This document shows, piece by piece, positions 60,371 through 64,000 of a DNA stretch of 64,000 bases. The notes beneath the pieces were generated by a model. The model had not been told where the DNA came from and made no database searches. It saw nothing but the letters and a program-made list of their open reading frames with translations. The stretch is from assembly GCA_964349835.1 (NCBI GenBank), contig CAYGID010000001.1, positions 1 through 64,000 of the forward strand, read 5' to 3'. The position numbers and the translations under genes are program-made. Each line of letters opens with the position of its first letter. Positions within the stretch are counted from its first letter, which is position 1. This DNA comes from JAQVSH01 sp964349835 (GTDB lineage Bacteria > Bacteroidota > Bacteroidia > Bacteroidales > UBA4181).

Positions 60371-60401
60371 CAAAAATAGAGAAATGGCAAACCTACTCCA
60401 A
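60371..60401 (-). promoter_or_regulatory. Probable argS promoter
   Basis: The minus strand reads TATTTTTG (60378-60371), matching TAnnTTTG, with TTG (60401-60399) at a spacing of 20. It lies 75 bases before the argS ATG and downstream of the terminator at 60441-60478. Confidence 0.5.
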
Positions 60402-60440
60402 TTTTGTATAATACAAAAACCGTTTTTAACGGCTAGTGGT

Positions 60441-60478
60441 AAAAAAAAAGGAGTGGCATCTCCCGATGGCACTCCTTT
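60441..60478 (-). terminator. Strong intrinsic terminator upstream of argS
   Basis: On the minus strand AAAGGAGTG pairs with CACTCCTTT (nine base pairs), then a C-C mismatch, CATC/GATG and a GGGA tetraloop of GNRA type. The stem ends in a run of nine T (60449-60441). No minus-strand protein gene lies immediately upstream, so it must end a non-coding transcript or control argS. Confidence 0.85.
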
Positions 60479-60490
60479 GAAACACAGAAA

Positions 60491-60515
60491 CTAACTACTA
60501 CTAACTACTACTAAC
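60491..60515. repeat. Tandem decamer CTAACTACTA, 2.5 copies
   Basis: The plus strand has two perfect consecutive copies of CTAACTACTA followed by CTAAC. It lies within the candidate small RNA, whose transcript would read TAGTAGTTAG repeats, an unstructured purine-uracil stretch suitable for base pairing or protein binding. Confidence 0.8.
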
Positions 60516-60755
60516 CTATATTCTTACAACCTATGAAGTCGTTTTTTCTATCTCATCTATGCAAACTAACAAAACAACTATCATGCCAAACTTCGCAAAA
60601 AATGTCGTGGCAAGCTGTTTTTTGATGTTTTATTTCGATTTTTCGTCAGGGTTCTCATCGGACAGTTATAAACAACCCCGACCGATTTATCGGAGGGAGT
60701 AATCACCTTTGGGCAAAAAATTGTATCATTGCGCCGACAAATAACCCATCAAAAA

Positions 60756-61886
60756 GTGGATCTTTTTCAAAGAGCTTCCGAAGCCTGGTTGTGTCTTTCG
60801 TTATTAGGCCTATCGTGGCTCGTACAATTATCATACCACCTTATTGTATATTCAAGGGTGGCGTTTGGCGGGAAAAAAAATGCGGCGCTCACCATTGAGA
60901 TGCCTTTCCCTGTTTCGGTAGTACTGGTGGCGCGAAACGCAGAGGATTATCTGGCAAAGAACCTGCCCCCTTTTCTGGAACAGGAGTTTCCGGTGCCTTA
61001 CGAGGTGGTTGTGGTAAACGACTGCTCTACCGACGCCACGGAGGAGATTCTGCGGGCGCTGTCGAATCGCTATCCCCACCTGAAGGTAACCTTCATCCGG
61101 AAAGACGAAAAGTTTACCACTAATAAGAAGTTAGCCATCACTGTGGGGATCAAGGCGGCCTCGCACGATTGGGTTCTATTCTCTGAGCTCGATTGTGCAC
61201 CGGTAGGTACCGGGTGGCTGGCCTCTATGCAAACCTATTTTACCCCCCGAAACGAGATTGTGTTGGGGGTACAGTCGTTTGCCGCCGAACCCGGCTTCAT
61301 GAACAAGCAGTTGCGATACGCCCATCTGATGTGGTCGCTTAACTATTTGGGCATGGCCTTGGCGCAACATCCTTATATGGGGATTTCACGAAATCTGGCC
61401 TATAGAAAAAATCTGTTTTTTGAACAGAAGGGATTTGCGGGGGATGTTCTGTCGGAATATGGCGAGGACGACCTCTTTATTCAGAAGGCAGCCCTGAACA
61501 ATAATGCCTATGTGAATATTGCACCCGAAGCCAAGGTGGTGTGCCCCATTCCCTCGCACAGACACATCCGAAAATCGTTTCATCACAAATATCTGTTGTC
61601 GGCACGCAAGTATCGGCTCCCTTTTAAGCTTTTTCTGGTTGGCGAGCCGATAAGCCGTCTTCTGTTTTGGATTATGGTTGTGGTTACAGCACTCATGGGA
61701 CCGCTCTGGCCGATAGCAGTGGCGCTCCCGGTGATTCGGTGGGCAGTGCAGGCCGTAGTGCTCTTCCGGGCCTGCAAACAGTTGCAGGAGCCGGGCATCT
61801 GGCCTCTGGGATGGCTATTCGACCTTGTAGGCACCTTCGCAGATCTGCAGCGCAATCTGTCGAGCTTTCTCCCCGCCAAACGCTAA
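60756..61886 (+). CDS. Family 2 glycosyltransferase, membrane-associated
   Basis: From a GTG at 60756 the product is 376 residues: an N-terminal hydrophobic segment (about 11-34), a GT-A domain with VVLVARNAEDYL, NDCSTD (88-93), an ELDC motif as the metal-binding DXD equivalent, and GEDDLF as the likely catalytic acidic motif, then two or three C-terminal hydrophobic segments. This fits inverting GT2 enzymes that use membrane acceptors; the sugar and acceptor are unknown. No ATG precedes the conserved domain. A TTG at 60729 is also in frame but overlaps a possible -7 element (TATCATTG at 60724-60731), so I prefer the GTG. rsmG follows by 11 bases. Confidence 0.82.
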   Translation: MDLFQRASEAWLCLSLLGLSWLVQLSYHLIVYSRVAFGGKKNAALTIEMPFPVSVVLVARNAEDYLAKNLPPFLEQEFPVPYEVVVVNDCSTDATEEILRALSNRYPHLKVTFIRKDEKFTTNKKLAITVGIKAASHDWVLFSELDCAPVGTGWLASMQTYFTPRNEIVLGVQSFAAEPGFMNKQLRYAHLMWSLNYLGMALAQHPYMGISRNLAYRKNLFFEQKGFAGDVLSEYGEDDLFIQKAALNNNAYVNIAPEAKVVCPIPSHRHIRKSFHHKYLLSARKYRLPFKLFLVGEPISRLLFWIMVVVTALMGPLWPIAVALPVIRWAVQAVVLFRACKQLQEPGIWPLGWLFDLVGTFADLQRNLSSFLPAKR

Positions 61887-61897
61887 CCGCCAACGCA

Positions 61898-62521
61898 ATG
61901 GAACCCATTCTTACCTATTTTCCCGAACTCACCCCTTTGCAGCGTTCGCGTTTCGCAGCGCTTAAACCGTTGTACGAGGAGTGGAACAGCAAAATCAATG
62001 TAGTGTCGCGAAAGGACATCGAGTGCCTCTACCTTCACCACGTGCTCCATTCTCTGGCGCTGTGCAAGGTGCTGCCCGTGTTTCCGGACACTCGGATTCT
62101 CGACTTGGGCACAGGCGGCGGTTTTCCCGGGATTCCCCTGGCCATCTTCTATCCGCAGGCTCAATTTCTGCTGGTCGACTCCATCGGAAAGAAACTGAAA
62201 GTGGCCGAGGCAGTGGCCTCATCGATCGGGCTGCAAAATGTGGCCTTTGCCCACAGTCGGGTCGAGCAGGTGGAGGGCACGTTTCACTTTGTTGTGAGCC
62301 GGGCGGTGGCCAAATTACCCGAGATGGCCGAATGGGTAAAGGGGAAGTTCGAAAAAAAGAGTGCAGGAAGGGTTCGAAACGGCATATTTTGCCTGAAAGG
62401 AGGCCTCCTGGAGGAAGAACTTGCCCCCTTTTCGGGAAGAGTTACCGAGTTGGCCATCTCCGACTATTTTTCGGAACCCTATTTTGCCGAAAAGAAGATT
62501 TTGTACCTTCCGATGAGCTAA
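61898..62521 (+). CDS. rsmG: 16S rRNA (guanine-527 N7) methyltransferase RsmG (GidB)
   Basis: RsmG methylates G527 in the 530 loop of 16S rRNA; its loss gives mild streptomycin resistance. From the ATG at 61898 the product has 207 residues, with NVVSRKD (34-40), the SAM loop GTGGGFPG at 71-78, VDSIGKKLKV and FVVSRAVAKLPEMAEWV. The frame is open much further upstream but only inside the glycosyltransferase gene. It is not next to gidA/mnmG, and I saw no sign of a replication origin. Confidence 0.96.
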   Translation: MEPILTYFPELTPLQRSRFAALKPLYEEWNSKINVVSRKDIECLYLHHVLHSLALCKVLPVFPDTRILDLGTGGGFPGIPLAIFYPQAQFLLVDSIGKKLKVAEAVASSIGLQNVAFAHSRVEQVEGTFHFVVSRAVAKLPEMAEWVKGKFEKKSAGRVRNGIFCLKGGLLEEELAPFSGRVTELAISDYFSEPYFAEKKILYLPMS

Positions 62522-62555
62522 TTTGAGCTCTACCCCGAAAAAAGGGGGACACCAT

Positions 62556-62585
62556 TTTGAAAACATCGAAAAAGGTATACCTTTG
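62556..62585 (+). promoter_or_regulatory. rpmH promoter
   Basis: TTTG (62556-62559), an 18-base spacer and TACCTTTG (62578-62585) fit the Bacteroidota consensus, 63 bases before the rpmH ATG. Confidence 0.75.
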
Positions 62586-62648
62586 CAGTCCCAAAAAAGT
62601 AAAATTTCACTCCGTGAGGAGTTTTGTAACGTATAACAACCTATTCTA

Positions 62649-62804
62649 ATGAAAAGGACATTTCAACCCTCGATTAAGAAAAGAAAGAACAAACACGGTT
62701 TTCGTGAAAGAATGTCAACCCCTAACGGCCGTAAGGTTTTGGCCGCACGCAGGGCAAGGGGCAGGAAGAAGTTAACCGTTTCGGACGAGTCCGCCTGCAG
62801 GTAG
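62649..62804 (+). CDS. rpmH: 50S ribosomal protein L34 (bL34)
   Basis: The 51-codon gene from the ATG at 62649 to the TAG at 62802-62804 encodes MKRTFQPSIKKRKNKHGFRERM, then NGRKVLAARRARGRKKL, the diagnostic L34 sequence. A short tail (TVSDESACR) follows. The gene has its own promoter and terminator. rnpA and dnaA, its neighbours in many bacteria, are absent. Confidence 0.96.
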   Translation: MKRTFQPSIKKRKNKHGFRERMSTPNGRKVLAARRARGRKKLTVSDESACR

Positions 62805-62826
62805 ACTCTTTAGACCGGTTCTCCAT

Positions 62827-62865
62827 AAAAAGTAAGGAATCTTTCAAAGGGTTCTTTACTTTTTT
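62827..62865 (+). terminator. Terminator after rpmH
   Basis: AAGTAAGGAATC pairs with GGTTCTTTACTT (two G-T pairs) around TTTCAAAG, followed by T6. An A run on the left makes it possibly active on both strands. Confidence 0.82.
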
Positions 62866-62891
62866 GTTTCCATACCTTATCTCTCTACCCG

Positions 62892-64000
62892 ATGTTGCAT
62901 CCTTTCTACATTAACCCCACAAACGCTTCCCTTCCGGGGCTCTCCGATATGGCAGAGCCATGGCGGGGGCTGGCCCAAAAGGTGGTGGCAGGGCAACGAA
63001 TTTCGGACGAGGAGGCTCTCCTGCTGCTCAACGAGGCCGAGCTGCCCTTTCTGGGGATGCTGGCCAATCGGGTAAGGGAACGTTTAAATGGGAACTTGGC
63101 CTGTTTTAACCGCAACTTTCATATTGAACCCACCAACATTTGCCGATATCACTGCCGTTTTTGCTCCTATCGCCGCACCGCGGGTGCGCCCGACAGCTGG
63201 GATTACTCGCTTTCGGAGATGCTCGACACGGTACAGGCAAAGGTGGCCGAAGGTGCTACCGAGGTGCATGTGGTGGGGGCGGTCTATCCCGGAAGGGGGT
63301 TGAAATCGGCCATCGAATTGATAGGCGCGATTCGGGCAGTTGCCCCGTTGCTCCATATTAAGGCCTACAGCGCAGTCGAATTAGATTATATGTTCTCGGC
63401 CGACGGGGTAGAACCCACCGAGGGATTGCGCCGCCTGAAAGAGGCAGGCCTCAATTCGTTGCCGGGCGGTGGTGCCGAGATTTTCGACAGCGAGATTCGC
63501 AGCGCCATCTGCCCCGAAAAAACCGACAGCCAAACTTGGCTCAACCTGCATGAAGCAGCCCATCGGCTTGGCATTCCCTCGAATGCTACCATGCTTTACG
63601 GTCATATTGAGTCGGGGTCGCACAGAATCGATCATATGGCCAGGCTGCGCGATTTGCAAGATCGAACCGGTGGCTTTAACTGTTTTATCCCACTGAAATT
63701 CCGCGAACAGAACAATGAACTGGGGCTTTCGGTTCAGGAGCTAGGACTAGCCGATGATCTGCGGATGTACGCGGTTGCCCGTGTTTACCTCGACAATTTC
63801 AGGCATCTCAAGGCCTACTGGCCCATGTTGGGCAAGGAGGGGGCCATGGTGGCGCTCTCATACGGAGTCGACGATCTCGACGGCACCATAGACGACACCA
63901 CCCGCATCTACTCGATGGCAGGGGCCGAGGAGCAAAACCCTGCCATGAACTCACAGCAGATGGCCCACCTGATAAGAGGCGCACAGCGTACCCCCGTTGA
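62892..64000 (+). CDS. mqnE: Aminofutalosine synthase MqnE (radical SAM), 3' end cut by window
   Basis: MqnE joins a chorismate-derived enolpyruvyl benzoate with SAM to give aminofutalosine, an early step of the futalosine menaquinone route. From the ATG at 62892, 369 codons are open to the window end. The radical SAM cluster motif CRYHCRFC (Cys84, 88, 91) follows FNRNFHIEPTNI, the MqnE-type sequence. Later segments HVVGAVYPGRGL and NSLPGGGAEIFDSEIR are also characteristic. The related MqnC is less likely because of the HIEPTNIC context. Judging by family length, only a few residues are missing. It follows the rpmH terminator by 26 bases; no clear promoter was found. Confidence 0.92.
   Translation, partial: MLHPFYINPTNASLPGLSDMAEPWRGLAQKVVAGQRISDEEALLLLNEAELPFLGMLANRVRERLNGNLACFNRNFHIEPTNICRYHCRFCSYRRTAGAPDSWDYSLSEMLDTVQAKVAEGATEVHVVGAVYPGRGLKSAIELIGAIRAVAPLLHIKAYSAVELDYMFSADGVEPTEGLRRLKEAGLNSLPGGGAEIFDSEIRSAICPEKTDSQTWLNLHEAAHRLGIPSNATMLYGHIESGSHRIDHMARLRDLQDRTGGFNCFIPLKFREQNNELGLSVQELGLADDLRMYAVARVYLDNFRHLKAYWPMLGKEGAMVALSYGVDDLDGTIDDTTRIYSMAGAEEQNPAMNSQQMAHLIRGAQRTPV

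Larger units (their letters stand above)
60441..60555 (-). ncRNA. Candidate small RNA or argS leader RNA, about 115 nt
   Basis: The 460-base gap 60296-60755 has no protein gene. A terminator at 60478-60441 is preceded by a degenerate promoter on the same strand: TTTG (60590-60587), 17 bases, then TTAGTTTG (60569-60562), one base off TAnnTTTG. A transcript starting near 60555 would be mostly unstructured with many stop codons, contain the decamer repeat at 60491-60515, and end in the hairpin. Alternatives are a transcription attenuator for argS, or a start site further upstream. No Rfam family was recognised by eye. Confidence 0.45.

Noticed and set aside
60294..60494. Plus-strand open frame of 66 codons next to argS
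   Set aside because: It covers the argS promoter and the terminator, with no domain or start context. A 30-codon frame from 60533 is rejected for the same reasons.
61898..62804. Replication origin suggested by rsmG and rpmH together
   Set aside because: dnaA, dnaN, rnpA and mnmG are missing and I saw no cluster of DnaA boxes.
1..64000. CRISPR arrays, insertion sequences, rRNA, prophage
   Set aside because: I saw no regularly spaced repeats, transposase, integrase or phage genes, and no rRNA sequence on either strand.

Overview
This is a bacterial chromosome segment that I place in the phylum Bacteroidota, most likely order Bacteroidales. Visible grounds: several genes are preceded by the Bacteroidota promoter type TTTG-N18-20-TAnnTTTG (clearest at eno, rdgB, tRNA-Ser, rpmH and asnS). 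Shine-Dalgarno sequences are almost absent. gldH, a RicT/PSP1 protein and an ArsF-type thiol protein are present. MraY carries the extra segment of Bacteroidota enzymes. The ribosomal protein operons form one run without a tuf gene between fusA and rpsJ. I see no insertion sequence, prophage, CRISPR array, rRNA or sign of recent transfer; this is core genome.

Layout. (1) 1-14540, minus strand: the division and cell wall (dcw) cluster, in transcription order mraZ, rsmH, ftsL, ftsI, murE, mraY, murD, ftsW, murG-murC, ftsQ, ftsA, ftsZ (cut by the window edge). murG and murC form a single uninterrupted reading frame. murF and ddl are not in the cluster. (2) 14738-19490, plus strand: two acyltransferases resembling the GlsA/GlsB (OlsA/OlsB-like) glycine or ornithine lipid enzymes, then ychF and a secreted alkaline phosphatase-like protein. 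(3) 19533-22741, minus: eno and a UbiD-family decarboxylase. (4) 22959-40886, minus: one run of 33 translation, secretion and transcription genes from rpsL to rplQ (str, S10, spc and alpha operons joined), ended by a strong terminator. (5) 41241-49255: asnS and rpoN (plus), rdgB (minus), ilvE (plus), an epimerase and metK (minus), an ArsF-like thiol protein (plus) and tRNA-Ser(CGA) (minus). (6) 49334-54982, minus: cvpA-like, radC, holB, ricT, gldH, trmB and a small SRPBCC protein, closely packed. (7) 55194-60295: a membrane-anchored coiled-coil protein of unknown function (plus), then folD, ffh and argS (minus). (8) 60296-60755: a gene-free stretch with a probable small RNA or argS attenuator. 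(9) 60756-64000, plus: a family 2 glycosyltransferase, rsmG, rpmH and mqnE (3' end cut off).

How the parts work together. Region 1 supplies lipid II precursor synthesis and the septal machinery; the DNPR motif in MurE points to meso-diaminopimelate peptidoglycan. Region 4 supplies most of the ribosome plus SecY, RNA polymerase alpha, EF-G, IF-1 and methionine aminopeptidase. MqnE, and possibly the UbiD-family protein, point to menaquinone synthesis by the futalosine route.

The most noteworthy items are the MurG-MurC fusion, the terminator-ended RNA candidate upstream of argS, a leader with alternative hairpins before the GlsB-like gene, disordered tails of opposite charge on TrmB and RicT in one gene cluster, and a duplicated translation start at ftsA.
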